Shown here one piece after another: positions 34,248-43,254 of a stretch of DNA of 64,000 nt. The stretch lies in assembly GCF_030816115.1 (NCBI RefSeq), contig NZ_JAUSXQ010000001.1:2976001-3040000 (forward strand), in the 5' to 3' direction. The translations under genes and the position numbers were made by a program. The notes under the pieces were generated by a model. It had not been told where the DNA came from and searched no databases. It saw nothing but the letters and a program-made list of their open reading frames with translations. This stretch comes from Chryseobacterium sp. W4I1 (lineage in GTDB: Bacteria; Bacteroidota; Bacteroidia; Flavobacteriales; Weeksellaceae). Each line of letters begins with the position of its first letter. Positions within the stretch are counted from its first letter, which is position 1.

Positions 34248-34790
34248 TTATTTTTTTCTGATATCAAAAGGATTTCTGAAAATAAGTTCTTCCTGCTTAC
34301 CTTTGATCTCCATTTTACGCTGCAATAAATTTAAGGCCATTTTCCGGATAAAAAGATCTTTGTCATTTAGTTTCCAGTAAGGATCTTCGTGTACTCTTTT
34401 AGGCTTGCGTATGAGATAGAATTCTGTTTCCCAGGTGTCTGCATTATGGTAAAATTCAATAATTCCGCAGTGTTCGGGAATTAAGGCATGATCTATCATT
34501 CCCATCGGAAGCAGAAAACTAAACGCATTGCAAACGTAGTCACCGCAGGAAATCTTATCATGTTTCAGGAATTTTTCACCGGTATCTTTATTAAAGTATG
34601 ATTTTTTGAAATCATTTTTAAAATCACTTTTGGAAAGTTTGATCTCAATTTCATGACTGAATCCTTCAGAATCTATGAACAGCATATCCGCTTCCCAGTC
34701 GGCCTGGAAATAATTCGTCAGTACAATTTCTTTTTCAAAATCGCAGTGAGTATGGATGTAAGCATGAACAAGCTCTTCTATTTTCAGCAT
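34248..34790 (-). CDS. Putative PD-(D/E)XK nuclease-like protein (MmcB-like)
   Basis: The 180-residue protein has WEADMLF followed by EIEIKLSKSDF, which fits the D...ExK catalytic pattern of PD-(D/E)XK nucleases of the MmcB type. No other domain is seen. It is the last gene of a run with a LuxE-like synthetase and a small secreted protein (gap 23 bases). Function is uncertain; DNA repair has been suggested for MmcB-like proteins. Confidence 0.6.
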   Translation of the reverse strand: MLKIEELVHAYIHTHCDFEKEIVLTNYFQADWEADMLFIDSEGFSHEIEIKLSKSDFKNDFKKSYFNKDTGEKFLKHDKISCGDYVCNAFSFLLPMGMIDHALIPEHCGIIEFYHNADTWETEFYLIRKPKRVHEDPYWKLNDKDLFIRKMALNLLQRKMEIKGKQEELIFRNPFDIRKK

Positions 34791-34813
34791 AAAAATTTAA
34801 GTTTAGAGTAAGA

Positions 34814-35314
34814 TTATTTCTTCTGCAATTCCACAACACCGTAATGCAGCCAGATTCCGAAAACACCTGTTTTGGTAAAATATTTTTCATCTTTCCCGAA
34901 AGTGACGGTTGTATTTGGTAATGTCTGGCAAATAAAGAAATGTCCACCATCAATACAGCTTATTTTTCCCTTTTTATGAAGATCTGTCCAGCCGAATTCC
35001 TTATAAGCATCTTTATTATTTTTAACATCAAATAAAAAGCGTTTAACACTTATTTTATCTTTACCTCCGTCTCTTTTTGAAGTCATTGACCATCGGGCTA
35101 AATCTGATTCTTCCTTAGCCGGAATTTTATCAGGATCAGCATCCGGAATTCTGGCAATAACCAAAGTATCCGTAGTCGTGGTTTGTGTCCCTTCTTTATT
35201 GGTCTCATTAACGAAATAAGTTCCTGGCCAGATATCCTTTTCTGTCTTTTTCTGTGCAGATAAAAAAGATGAAATTCCAATCAGAATTAAAAATAAACTT
35301 TTCTTAAGATTCAT
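34814..35314 (-). CDS. Small secreted protein of the LuxE-like operon
   Basis: I place the start at ATG 35314 (166 residues), where a clear signal peptide begins (about 1-18, ending SFLSAQ); the frame remains open upstream, but that part only shadows the LuxE-like gene. The mature part includes WPGTYFVNETN, RWSMTSKRDGG and CIDGGHFFIC and has no family I recognise. Periplasmic location is inferred. It lies between the LuxE-like gene (31 bases) and the nuclease-like gene (23 bases). Confidence 0.75.
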   Translation of the reverse strand: MNLKKSLFLILIGISSFLSAQKKTEKDIWPGTYFVNETNKEGTQTTTTDTLVIARIPDADPDKIPAKEESDLARWSMTSKRDGGKDKISVKRFLFDVKNNKDAYKEFGWTDLHKKGKISCIDGGHFFICQTLPNTTVTFGKDEKYFTKTGVFGIWLHYGVVELQKK

Positions 35315-35345
35315 ATCCGGAAGTGGTATTTGCTTAATTGAATTT

Positions 35346-36329
35346 TTAAGAAACCAATAAACTGCATCCTCGGATATCAGAGTGATCAATTCTTCCCAAC
35401 ACCTGAAACCGGTCTCCCGGAAGAGTTTTACCCAAATCCTGAGTGGCAATAAAGGAACATGAATGAGTATTGGCCAGATCTATAATATTAACTGCTCCGG
35501 TTCTCCCCTCTTGTTCATAGGAAAAAGGATCTTCTGCATTCCGGATCATAATTTTCATCCAGTTTGGACATTGATATTCATTATTTCCAAGGGAATAAGC
35601 CTGCGAAAGCAGTTCCGTCATAGAATATTCTGAATAGATTTTCTCAGTTTTAAAACCGTTCTGAAGAATTTTCAGGAGCTCATCTTTGGTCATTTCCTCT
35701 TTTCTTCCTTTCATTCCACCGGTTTCAATGACGGTAAGACTTTGGGATTCAGAAACAGACAGCTTAAGAGATTCAACGGAATCCAGAAAGTCAAGCAGGG
35801 CAAAAGACACTCCGAAAAGAATGACTTTTTTATTTTTTAATTGATTTAAAAGCTCAAACAGCTCGGAATGATTGTACAGAAAATACCCGTTCTCCGGTTT
35901 GGCGGATTTTTTCATCAAATAATCCACCATATAGATCAGGGATGAATTCTGTTTTTCCAGATAACTTGGCAGCAATCCAAGGAAAATAAAATCTTCAGGC
36001 TTTCCTATAAACTGCTCAAAACTTTTATAGATACTTTCTTCATAAAGATTGGTATCTGCAATATAATGTTTTGAAAGATTCATCTGTGTGGTTCCTGAAC
36101 TCTGAAAAAAAAGATCAGCATTGGCATTTTTGTCCAGGATCTGATGGTTTTTAAACATTTCTATCGGCAGGAAGGGAATATTTATCAGGCTGTTAACTTG
36201 GTCCGGATTTACATTTAAAAAATCCACGAACTTTCTATATATCTCAACATTTTCATACTGATAACGAAAAGTTGCCAACGCTGCACTCAGGAAATCCTGA
36301 TTGGTCTGTATGCTGAATATATTTTCCAA
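35346..36329 (-). CDS. LuxE-like acyl-protein synthetase
   Basis: The 327-residue protein matches the LuxE/acyl-protein synthetase family: an adenylation-type P-loop FFQSSGTTQMN, PIEMFK near the start and YSMTELLSQ further on. LuxE activates a fatty acid as acyl-AMP or acyl-enzyme. No luxC, luxD or luciferase gene is nearby, so this is a metabolic or surface-polysaccharide relative as found in many Bacteroidota. It heads an operon with a small secreted protein and a nuclease-like protein. Confidence 0.85.
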   Translation of the reverse strand: MENIFSIQTNQDFLSAALATFRYQYENVEIYRKFVDFLNVNPDQVNSLINIPFLPIEMFKNHQILDKNANADLFFQSSGTTQMNLSKHYIADTNLYEESIYKSFEQFIGKPEDFIFLGLLPSYLEKQNSSLIYMVDYLMKKSAKPENGYFLYNHSELFELLNQLKNKKVILFGVSFALLDFLDSVESLKLSVSESQSLTVIETGGMKGRKEEMTKDELLKILQNGFKTEKIYSEYSMTELLSQAYSLGNNEYQCPNWMKIMIRNAEDPFSYEQEGRTGAVNIIDLANTHSCSFIATQDLGKTLPGDRFQVLGRIDHSDIRGCSLLVS

Positions 36330-36510
36330 TTTTTCTAAAACTATTTTAGACTTCTTTTTATAATGTTCTGAACAATAATGTAAAAAAAGTATGTTTTTTT
36401 AATATTTTTTAATTGAAGAAATAGACTTTGGTAAACTTCTTGCAATTATTTAACCGGAATATGGATTAAAAACAAGAGTAGATTTTGGTCTATTCGGAAT
36501 TACCTCTCTC

Positions 36511-37302
36511 TCAGGGGTAATTTTTTTTTGTGCCGTCTGCAAATGTTTTCAACTCAAAATCTTTTTCAAAAACACCGTAGGTAAAATAAGAAATCCAGTC
36601 TCCGAGGTTGATGTATTTTGAATCCTGACCCATTTCCAGCACCATAGGAAGGTGGCGGTGGCCGTAGATAAAATAATCTATCTCCTGGGTTTTCAGTTTT
36701 TCTTTTGAGTAGATGATGAGAAACTCTTTATCTTCTCCTAAAAAAGCTTTGTCCTCATCCCCGGAAATCATCTTGTTTTTCTGGGAAAGATAAAGTGCCA
36801 CTTTCATGGCAATATCGGGATGAAGCCACTTAAAAAACCACTGTGCTACAGGATTGGTAAAGAGTTTTTTCATTCTCTTGTAGCCTTTATCACCAGGTCC
36901 GAGACCGTCTCCGTGCGCTAACAGAAACTGTTTTCCGCCCATTTCGAAATACTGCTTTTTGTAAAAAACGGTGCAGCCTATTTCTTCTTCAAGATAGTCC
37001 TTCATCCACAGATCATGATTTCCAACAAAAAAATAGATGTGAATTCCCCGGTCTTTCAGTTCTGCTATTTTCCCTAGAACACGTACATATCCTTTAGGAA
37101 TGACGTGTTTCCATTCATGCCAGAAATCAAAAAGGTCACCCATTAAAAACAATACCTGGGCGTCTTCCTTGATCTCGTCCATCCAGCGGATAAATTTCTC
37201 TTCCCGCACCTTGCTCTCCTTAGGAGTAGGAGCTCCAAAATGCTGGTCTGAAGCGAAATATACTTTTTTTCCAGGTTCTAAATTAATGATTGTTTTTAAC
37301 AC
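36511..37302 (-). CDS. lpxH: UDP-2,3-diacylglucosamine diphosphatase
   Basis: The 263-residue protein is a calcineurin-type metallophosphoesterase: DQHFG, GDLFDFW, GNHDLWM, a later HGDG and GHRH are all present. It converts UDP-2,3-diacylglucosamine to lipid X in lipid A synthesis at the inner membrane. It starts 29 bases after queD, so they are probably cotranscribed. LpxH of Bacteroidota is close in length; a generic phosphoesterase is the only alternative. Confidence 0.88.
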   Translation of the reverse strand: MLKTIINLEPGKKVYFASDQHFGAPTPKESKVREEKFIRWMDEIKEDAQVLFLMGDLFDFWHEWKHVIPKGYVRVLGKIAELKDRGIHIYFFVGNHDLWMKDYLEEEIGCTVFYKKQYFEMGGKQFLLAHGDGLGPGDKGYKRMKKLFTNPVAQWFFKWLHPDIAMKVALYLSQKNKMISGDEDKAFLGEDKEFLIIYSKEKLKTQEIDYFIYGHRHLPMVLEMGQDSKYINLGDWISYFTYGVFEKDFELKTFADGTKKNYP

Positions 37303-37331
37303 CAGTCTGAATTTTTATTGGAAAATTACTG

Positions 37332-37778
37332 TTATTTATTATCTTCTGCGAACCATTCTCCATAGGAATTTTCCGTTTCGTGAAGCTTTAAATAGGCCAG
37401 CGAAACCTCAGCCGGAAGTTTTGATTTTATTTTTGCAGCAATAGCATACAGCATATTTTCGCAGGTTGGCTGGAAGCTGCAGTAGATCACTTTGTGTCCT
37501 TTATTTTCCAGGTCTTCACCCAGTTCCTTATGAGGAGATAACGCATTTACAAGAACTGCATGATCCCAAAGGTCTACAATTTCAGATTTTACGATACTTT
37601 TTATATCTCCAAAATCCACTACCATCCCGTTTTTGGAATTCTCCAAATCATTAATCACTTTTCCTTTTACCGTTACAAACAGTTTATAGGAATGCCCGTG
37701 CATATTTTTACATTTTCCATCATAGTTGTACAGCACGTGGGCTGTCTCGAATGTGAAAATTTTTGTAATACGTATCAT
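37332..37778 (-). CDS. queD: 6-carboxytetrahydropterin synthase
   Basis: The 148-residue protein has the zinc motif HGHSYKL with a preceding His in FETAH and the catalytic Cys in GKCKNMHGH. It converts dihydroneopterin triphosphate to 6-carboxytetrahydropterin in queuosine synthesis; a 6-pyruvoyl-tetrahydropterin synthase role is a known alternative in this family. It is upstream of lpxH. Confidence 0.9.
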   Translation of the reverse strand: MIRITKIFTFETAHVLYNYDGKCKNMHGHSYKLFVTVKGKVINDLENSKNGMVVDFGDIKSIVKSEIVDLWDHAVLVNALSPHKELGEDLENKGHKVIYCSFQPTCENMLYAIAAKIKSKLPAEVSLAYLKLHETENSYGEWFAEDNK

Positions 37779-37898
37779 ACTAATGTATTATTTTTTAAAT
37801 ACCTGGTTTTCATTATATTAAATTTACAATAAACTTAATCGTGTCAAAATGTGTATCAACAATTAGAAAAACCATCAAATAATGTTCAAATTTAAAAT

Positions 37899-37926
37899 AA
37901 AAAAGAGCAGGAAAAAAACCTACTCT
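37899..37926 (-). terminator. Hairpin terminator after the C1q-like gene cluster
   Basis: AGAGCAGG and CCTACTCT pair with one mismatch around a run of A's; plus-strand A's give the U-tract. It lies 118 bases past the last stop. Confidence 0.6.
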
Positions 37927-38043
37927 TAATTTTGTTTGTATTTTGTCGGGAATGCTCTTGAGTCTTTACAAATCTTTTATATGTGTTGTCTAAATATTTT
38001 GCTGATTATATTTAAGCGTTTCTCATCTTTCTTTGATAATCTT

Positions 38044-38955
38044 TTACTGTTCAACTATCGTAAGTGCGTTGTATACTCCACTTCCTGAAACATCAAACTG
38101 GCTGACTGTACCATCGAATGCCACCGTAATCCACGTAAAAGGTCTTAATTTGTCACCTTTGTTTAAATATACACTTACTGTACAGGCTGAGCCTACTGGT
38201 ACTGCATTAGGGCTTCCTCCGGTGTCAGAAGCATATCCGTTATTTGTTTTTATTCTTTGAGTAATTGCGTTGGTCGAATTTCTGACTTCCCATATTGCTT
38301 CAGTCTGATTATTAGCACCTGTATTCACCTGGCTGGACTGTAGCGCAAAAGTAAAAGTTGCAAAGTATACACCGTCTCTTGGAGCTACGAATTCACCTGT
38401 AGCCGGGCTGAAATTTGAGGTTGGGACACCTGAATCAGAGTCTAAATTTTCCGTCCAGTTAGTCAGATAAGAGGATCTTCTTTGAACAATACCGGTCTTA
38501 GGTCCTATCTCTGAAGGTGTACCACTTTCAAATACATAGGTATCCTGAGTGGTTTTACTTGCCATTACTACAATACGGGGCTTTCCTTTAGGGAAAAAGC
38601 TGACCCAGTTTGTACCGTCGGAAAATTCTAAATATCCTTTTACTCCAATGGCAGGGCTTGCAACATATCGTAATGCACCTGCACCAGCCTGAACAGCTGT
38701 TTTCGTAGTATTTCCGATAGCTATGGAACCATTTGCAGCACTGCGCAGATCCAAAGCTACTTTTGGATTAGTAATCAGAGTCCCTATTTTGCCTGAATTG
38801 TCAATTATAATATTACCGGCATCTGTTTTAACTTCAACGGGGTTTGTTGGGTTTGGTATTCCTATTCCTATTTGAGCATTGATATATGTTACTTTAAGTG
38901 AAAAAGCAATAACAGTATAAATCAATCTTTTTATTTTATTTTTTGGTCCCATCAT
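38044..38955 (-). CDS. Secreted C1q-like protein, copy 3 of a tandem cluster
   Basis: The 303-residue protein has a signal peptide, then the mature motif QIGIGIPNP, a GTLITNPKVALDLRS segment and a C-terminal C1q/TNF-like jelly roll with the tell-tale NFSPATGEFVAPRDGVYF and a closing NALTIVEQ. No T9SS domain is visible. Its gene is last of three tandem relatives (9 bases after the second). Function unknown; a trimeric surface or extracellular binding protein is the guess from the fold. Confidence 0.8.
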   Translation of the reverse strand: MMGPKNKIKRLIYTVIAFSLKVTYINAQIGIGIPNPTNPVEVKTDAGNIIIDNSGKIGTLITNPKVALDLRSAANGSIAIGNTTKTAVQAGAGALRYVASPAIGVKGYLEFSDGTNWVSFFPKGKPRIVVMASKTTQDTYVFESGTPSEIGPKTGIVQRRSSYLTNWTENLDSDSGVPTSNFSPATGEFVAPRDGVYFATFTFALQSSQVNTGANNQTEAIWEVRNSTNAITQRIKTNNGYASDTGGSPNAVPVGSACTVSVYLNKGDKLRPFTWITVAFDGTVSQFDVSGSGVYNALTIVEQ

Positions 38956-38964
38956 TATATATTT

Positions 38965-39813
38965 TTACAATTCGCTGATACTTAAATTATTTAATTTACT
39001 GTCATTGAGAGTGTTTCGTGCACTGCCTATATTATGTTTTACACTAAATTTTATAGTATCATCTTTTTTAAGATTGAAAATAGCATTACAGTTACCACCT
39101 ATATAATTACTGACTGCGCCTGCCTGAAAAGCAGGATAGGAATTTACCGTTTTAAATACCGGGATATTATTGGTACTTTGATTACTTTCTATGGCAGTTT
39201 CTATAAATGTGTTTTTGGGTATATTTCCGGTAGCCAAGGTAATATTGAATGAAACAAGATAAAATCCATCACGCGGAGCTTTAAAAACTCCGTTTACAGG
39301 ATCGAAATCTCCATTGGCACCGGCACCTAAATCAACTGTTTCTGTCCAGCCGGTAATGACTGTTGAAGCTGCAGTTGCAATACTTTGTGCAGAGCCTTTA
39401 CTGGCATTCACCAATGCTTTGGTCGGAGCTGTAAGTGGCAGTGCTATCCATTGTTCGCCATCGGAATATTCTAAAAACCCACTGGCATTATAACGGATGG
39501 CTCCTCCACCTGCTGCAGAAGGACTTTGGGTATTGGTCCCCAACCCGATGATTCTTTGGTCGTTCGCAGACCTGAGATCAACTTTAGTAATTGGGTTTAA
39601 AATTCCAACCCCTATTTGTCCCGCTGACGTAATAACAACATCATTGGATATTTTTGTCGCATCAGGAGCGGAACCGTTGTCTTTTCCTGCATCTATATGT
39701 AAGGGTTGTGCAGGTGTAGCTGTGTAAAACCCTATTTGTGCGGTCGTTTTAATTGCAGAAAAAACTAAAATACCAGCGAATAGTTTATAAGCTATATTGA
39801 TTTTCTTTTTCAT
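38965..39813 (-). CDS. Secreted C1q-like protein, copy 2 of a tandem cluster
   Basis: The 282-residue protein has a signal peptide ending about residue 25, the QIGFYTATPAQPLHID segment with an AGKDNGSAPDA insert, VGILNPITKVDLRS and a jelly roll starting FDPVNGVFKAPRDGFYLV and ending LNNLSISEL. It is clearly a paralogue of its two neighbours. It lies between them with gaps of 9 and 6 bases, so all three form one operon. Confidence 0.8.
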   Translation of the reverse strand: MKKKINIAYKLFAGILVFSAIKTTAQIGFYTATPAQPLHIDAGKDNGSAPDATKISNDVVITSAGQIGVGILNPITKVDLRSANDQRIIGLGTNTQSPSAAGGGAIRYNASGFLEYSDGEQWIALPLTAPTKALVNASKGSAQSIATAASTVITGWTETVDLGAGANGDFDPVNGVFKAPRDGFYLVSFNITLATGNIPKNTFIETAIESNQSTNNIPVFKTVNSYPAFQAGAVSNYIGGNCNAIFNLKKDDTIKFSVKHNIGSARNTLNDSKLNNLSISEL

Positions 39814-39819
39814 AATATC

Positions 39820-40716
39820 TTAATGTTCTATTATGGTTAAATTATTAAACCCATCATCCGGATTTGCCGGATCTGAAGGGTTAGTGGTAACCCTGAGCGG
39901 AATAGCACCTGTACTGAGATTCTGATACAGTCTGACGCTTATTCTAGTCCCTGCAGTCAAAGTAAGGGTAACGGTACTTGATCCTCCAGCCTGTGTGGAG
40001 CGTGTAGAATTTGCATCATCGGCTGTACCTGTCATAGACTGACCGAAAGTTTTATAAACACTCGCAAGAACGGTACTGGTAGCAGGATTATAGAATTGTG
40101 ATTCAACTCTGGAGCCGTCAGCAATAACGGTCCCGCTAAAATTAAATGTTAGTAAAAAAGTATAGGTTCCATTACGAGGCGCTGTAAATTCGCCAGAAGT
40201 ATAATCAAAGCTATTGCTCATGTCCCGCACTTCGCTCCAGTTAGTAATAGTTGTTGCAGCAGCTGTTGGAACTGACTGGCTTGTAATTTTACGAACAACA
40301 ACTACTGCCTTTTGAGGGGCAATATATGCTTTGTTCCATACCGCACCATCGGATACTTCAATTTTAGCGCCTACCGGTACATTGTTTACATCATATCGTG
40401 TAGCGCCTGCCCCTGCTGCCGCTGCCGACATACTGGTGGTCCCTAAACCAAGGGCATTTTCATTTGCTGCCGATCTCATATCTAACTGTACCTGAGGACT
40501 AAGAACTCCAGCACCAATAAAACCTGTTGCTTTATTTATAATAACGTCATTAGAAATTTGCGCTGCTGTAGGTACTCCCGAAACAGGATTGTCTTTAGCA
40601 CCATCTATGTGCAAAGCTCCTAGTGGGTTGTTGGTTCCAATTCCAACTTGCGCGTTAAATAAATTGATAATGAAACAAAGTGGGAGTATCAATATTTTGT
40701 GTATTTCTTTTCTCAT
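39820..40716 (-). CDS. Secreted C1q-like protein, copy 1 of a tandem cluster
   Basis: The 298-residue protein has a signal peptide (about 1-22), then QVGIGTNNPLGALHIDGA, a LDMRSAANENALGL segment and a C1q/TNF-like domain (about 135-298) marked by FDYTSGEFTAPRNGTYTF and a closing FNNLTIIEH. It is the first gene of the cluster and has the long upstream region 40717-41334. The family is widespread in Flavobacteriia with no proven function. Confidence 0.8.
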   Translation of the reverse strand: MRKEIHKILILPLCFIINLFNAQVGIGTNNPLGALHIDGAKDNPVSGVPTAAQISNDVIINKATGFIGAGVLSPQVQLDMRSAANENALGLGTTSMSAAAAGAGATRYDVNNVPVGAKIEVSDGAVWNKAYIAPQKAVVVVRKITSQSVPTAAATTITNWSEVRDMSNSFDYTSGEFTAPRNGTYTFLLTFNFSGTVIADGSRVESQFYNPATSTVLASVYKTFGQSMTGTADDANSTRSTQAGGSSTVTLTLTAGTRISVRLYQNLSTGAIPLRVTTNPSDPANPDDGFNNLTIIEH

Positions 40717-41334
40717 ATTCTCATTTGAAATTTAAAGTTGTGTTTAAAATTGTGAGCTGTACATTCTTAAATGATAGATAGTATATTTGCTTTAACCAGG
40801 AGGAATCCAGACAATTTTAAAATTTGCATCCAGGAAATGAGCAAAATTTAAAATTTATAAATTTTCATACATATCATACGCTTAAGCAGATACAACTGTC
40901 TTGATCTAATTTAATTTCTTATAATGTGTTTTCAGAATCTTTTATTCAGCTGAAATAGATACTACTGATTGATAATTTTCTTGCAAAATTCATAGTTTTT
41001 TGTGAGCAAGCAAAAGAAAACACATCGATATACTTCGATATACTTAACGATTTTTTCCGTTTTAAGGTTTTTAGATGTGGGATATTACCAAATTGGGTAT
41101 TCCAATGTAAAATATTTGGTATAAGGCTGAAGTTTCATACAATGTGTTTTTTTGTAAAGCTACACAATTTTTATAAGAATATGAGGTAAAATTTCTTCAT
41201 AATGCAATAAGAAATTATAATTTAATATCTCTTTAATGAATTATTTCCCAAGTATTTAAAGATACCCGGAAATAAATACTGAGTAAGTTTAATATAGACT
41301 CACCTACTATGATTCAGTAAAATAAAACATATGA
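40717..41334. other. 618-base intergenic stretch upstream of the C1q-like cluster
   Basis: No protein-coding frame seen. It contains a 10-base direct repeat, TCGATATACT, twice in a row at 41025-41044, and long AT-rich tracts. The cluster promoter should be at its left end, but I find no convincing TAnnTTTG box within the first 100 bases. Confidence 0.5.
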
Positions 41335-41724
41335 TTATTCCGTAAGTTTATCCAGCCAGTCACTATCCAGTCTTTTAATCTTCTGAGTTTTCAAATCAAC
41401 CAAAACCCAAAGCGTACTTGAATCTACTACAAGTTTGTCATTACAGTAAAACTCTACTTTCCTTGGTTGCTTTATACCTTCAGGTGCTTTCGGATAGGTC
41501 TTGACGGTAATAATATCTCCAAGATAGACCTGTTTTTTATATTGGATATGATGGTCAACGAGCATCCAGATATCGTCCGGATAATCCGTTTTCTCCTTAA
41601 CAAGTTCCCAGTGCTCAGTTGCCATTTCTTCTACCCAATGTACGTACTGAACATTGTTGACATGATTATTCTGGTCGATGTGTGCTTCTGTAACCTGGAT
41701 TTGTTTCTGGTAAGTTAAATTCAT
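41335..41724 (-). CDS. Acyl-CoA thioesterase (hotdog fold, YbgC-like)
   Basis: I start at ATG 41724 (129 residues) because the conserved part begins there; an upstream TTG at 41787 adds only a poorly conserved stretch. The protein has the 4-hydroxybenzoyl-CoA-type HIDQNNHVNNVQYVHWVEE motif, with the Asp that marks the catalytic site, and FYCNDKLVVDSSTLWVL. It hydrolyses acyl-CoA or acyl-ACP thioesters; the acyl chain is not predictable. Confidence 0.85.
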   Translation of the reverse strand: MNLTYQKQIQVTEAHIDQNNHVNNVQYVHWVEEMATEHWELVKEKTDYPDDIWMLVDHHIQYKKQVYLGDIITVKTYPKAPEGIKQPRKVEFYCNDKLVVDSSTLWVLVDLKTQKIKRLDSDWLDKLTE

Positions 41725-41790
41725 TATTCTTTCGGCTTCATTAATAATCAAATATATGAAGTTTAAGGTTTTATTCTTTATTCCCAACTA

Positions 41791-41817
41791 AAAAACCTTC
41801 TCAAAACTGAGAAGGTT
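41791..41817 (-). terminator. Hairpin terminator after aceA
   Basis: AACCTTCTCA and TGAGAAGGTT form a perfect 10-bp stem with an AAAC loop and a U-tract on the minus strand, 35 bases past the aceA stop. Confidence 0.85.
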
Positions 41818-41851
41818 CACATCTAAAAATTTTATATAACATGGAAAATGA

Positions 41852-43132
41852 TCAATGAAACTGTGCCGTTTCCGTAGAGTCTTTCATGGCAACCGTTGCG
41901 GAAGAACCATTGGTCACCACATTCTGAACCTCATCAAAATATCCTGTTCCTACAAACGACTGGTGTTTTACCGCTCTGAATCCTTTCTGCTGAAGGGCAA
42001 ACTCACGCTCCTGAAGCTCAGAATATCCCGCCATGCCTCTTTCTTTATAAGCTAAAGCAAGCTCGAACATAGCCGTATTTAATGCATGGAAACCGGCCAG
42101 TGTTATGAATTGGAATTTATAGCCCATTTTGGCAAGCTCTTCACGGAAATTAGCCATTTCTTCAACACTTAGTCTTGCCGCCCAGTTGAAGGAAGGTGAA
42201 CAGTTGTAAGCCAGCATCTTTCCCGGAAATTTCGCATGAATCCCCTCTGCAAATCTTTTCGCCTGTTCAAGATCAGGGTTAGAAGTTTCCATCCAGATCA
42301 GGTCTGCGTAAGGTGCATAGGAAAGACCACGATCTATTCCCTGCTCTACTCCGTTATTTACAACGTAGAAACCTTCGGAAGTTCTTTCTCCGGTTACAAA
42401 TTTCTTATCTCTGTCATCAATATCCGAAGTTAAAAGATCTGCAGCATCGGCATCCGTTCTAGCAATAATAATACTCGGAACACCCAATACATCTGAAGCC
42501 AGACGGGCTGCCACCAGTTTATTAATCGCTTCCTGGGTCGGTACCAAAACCTTTCCTCCCAAATGGCCGCATTTTTTAGCCGAAGAAAGCTGATCTTCGA
42601 AGTGTACCGCTGCTGCTCCGGCTTCAATCATCTGTTTCATCAGTTCAAAAGCATTCAGGTTTCCTCCAAATCCGGCTTCAGCATCTGCAATAATGGGAAC
42701 CAGATATTCTTTATCTCCCTTTCCGCTCACGGATTGTACCTGATCTGCCCTTAATAAAGCATTATTAATTTTTTTCACCACGGAAGGCACCGAGTTCGCA
42801 GGATACAGTGATTGATCAGGATACATTTCACCGGACAAATTAGCATCCGCAGCCACCTGCCATCCTGAAAGATAAATGGCTTCCAGACCTGCATCCACTT
42901 CCTGAACCGCCTGGTTTCCTGTAAGGGCACCCAAACCGGCTACATAATCCTGATTATTCAGTTTGTCCCAGAATTTTTTGGACATTTCTGTTGCAATGGT
43001 ATAGTCAATTGTATAAGAACCTCGCAGCTTCAATACTTCTTCAGCCGTATAGGTTCTTTTTATTCCGTTCCAGCGGGGATTGTTCAGCCAATCCTGTTCT
43101 ATAGCCTGGATCTGCTCTTGTCTTGTTTTCAT
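41852..43132 (-). CDS. aceA: Isocitrate lyase
   Basis: The 426-residue protein has the catalytic [17 protein letters not shown] loop with the active Cys, and metal-site residues in [12 protein letters not shown] and HFEDQ. It splits isocitrate into glyoxylate and succinate, the first step of the glyoxylate shunt. It follows malate synthase on the same strand; an inverted repeat fills the gap. Expect induction on acetate or fatty acids. Confidence 0.95.
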   Translation of the reverse strand: MKTRQEQIQAIEQDWLNNPRWNGIKRTYTAEEVLKLRGSYTIDYTIATEMSKKFWDKLNNQDYVAGLGALTGNQAVQEVDAGLEAIYLSGWQVAADANLSGEMYPDQSLYPANSVPSVVKKINNALLRADQVQSVSGKGDKEYLVPIIADAEAGFGGNLNAFELMKQMIEAGAAAVHFEDQLSSAKKCGHLGGKVLVPTQEAINKLVAARLASDVLGVPSIIIARTDADAADLLTSDIDDRDKKFVTGERTSEGFYVVNNGVEQGIDRGLSYAPYADLIWMETSNPDLEQAKRFAEGIHAKFPGKMLAYNCSPSFNWAARLSVEEMANFREELAKMGYKFQFITLAGFHALNTAMFELALAYKERGMAGYSELQEREFALQQKGFRAVKHQSFVGTGYFDEVQNVVTNGSSATVAMKDSTETAQFH

Positions 43133-43176
43133 AATACTATTTGGATTTTTTGTTAGATTTTAGGAATTAGGTGAGA

Positions 43177-43252
43177 GGGTTTTAGAGTGGAAGAGTTTTA
43201 GAGTACCTGAGTCATAATTTTATCACCCTAAAACTCTCCCACTCTAAAACTC
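43177..43252. repeat. 28-bp imperfect inverted repeat between aceB and aceA
   Basis: Arms at 43177-43204 and 43225-43252 are reverse complements at 25 of 28 positions around a 20-base spacer. Each arm contains TTTTAGAG-type octamers like those at 47214-47285. It starts 3 bases past the aceB stop and could act as an attenuator, an RNA-stability hairpin or a dispersed repeat; there is no U-run of a classic terminator. Confidence 0.7.
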
Positions 43253-43254
43253 TC

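Noticed and set aside
35315..35449. N-terminal extension of the small secreted protein of the LuxE-like operon
   Set aside because: It overlaps the end of the LuxE-like gene and precedes a clear signal peptide, so ATG 35314 is the better start.
36498..36530. Hairpin with a T-run near the lpxH stop
   Set aside because: The T-run is on the plus strand, where no gene ends, so it is not a terminator of lpxH.
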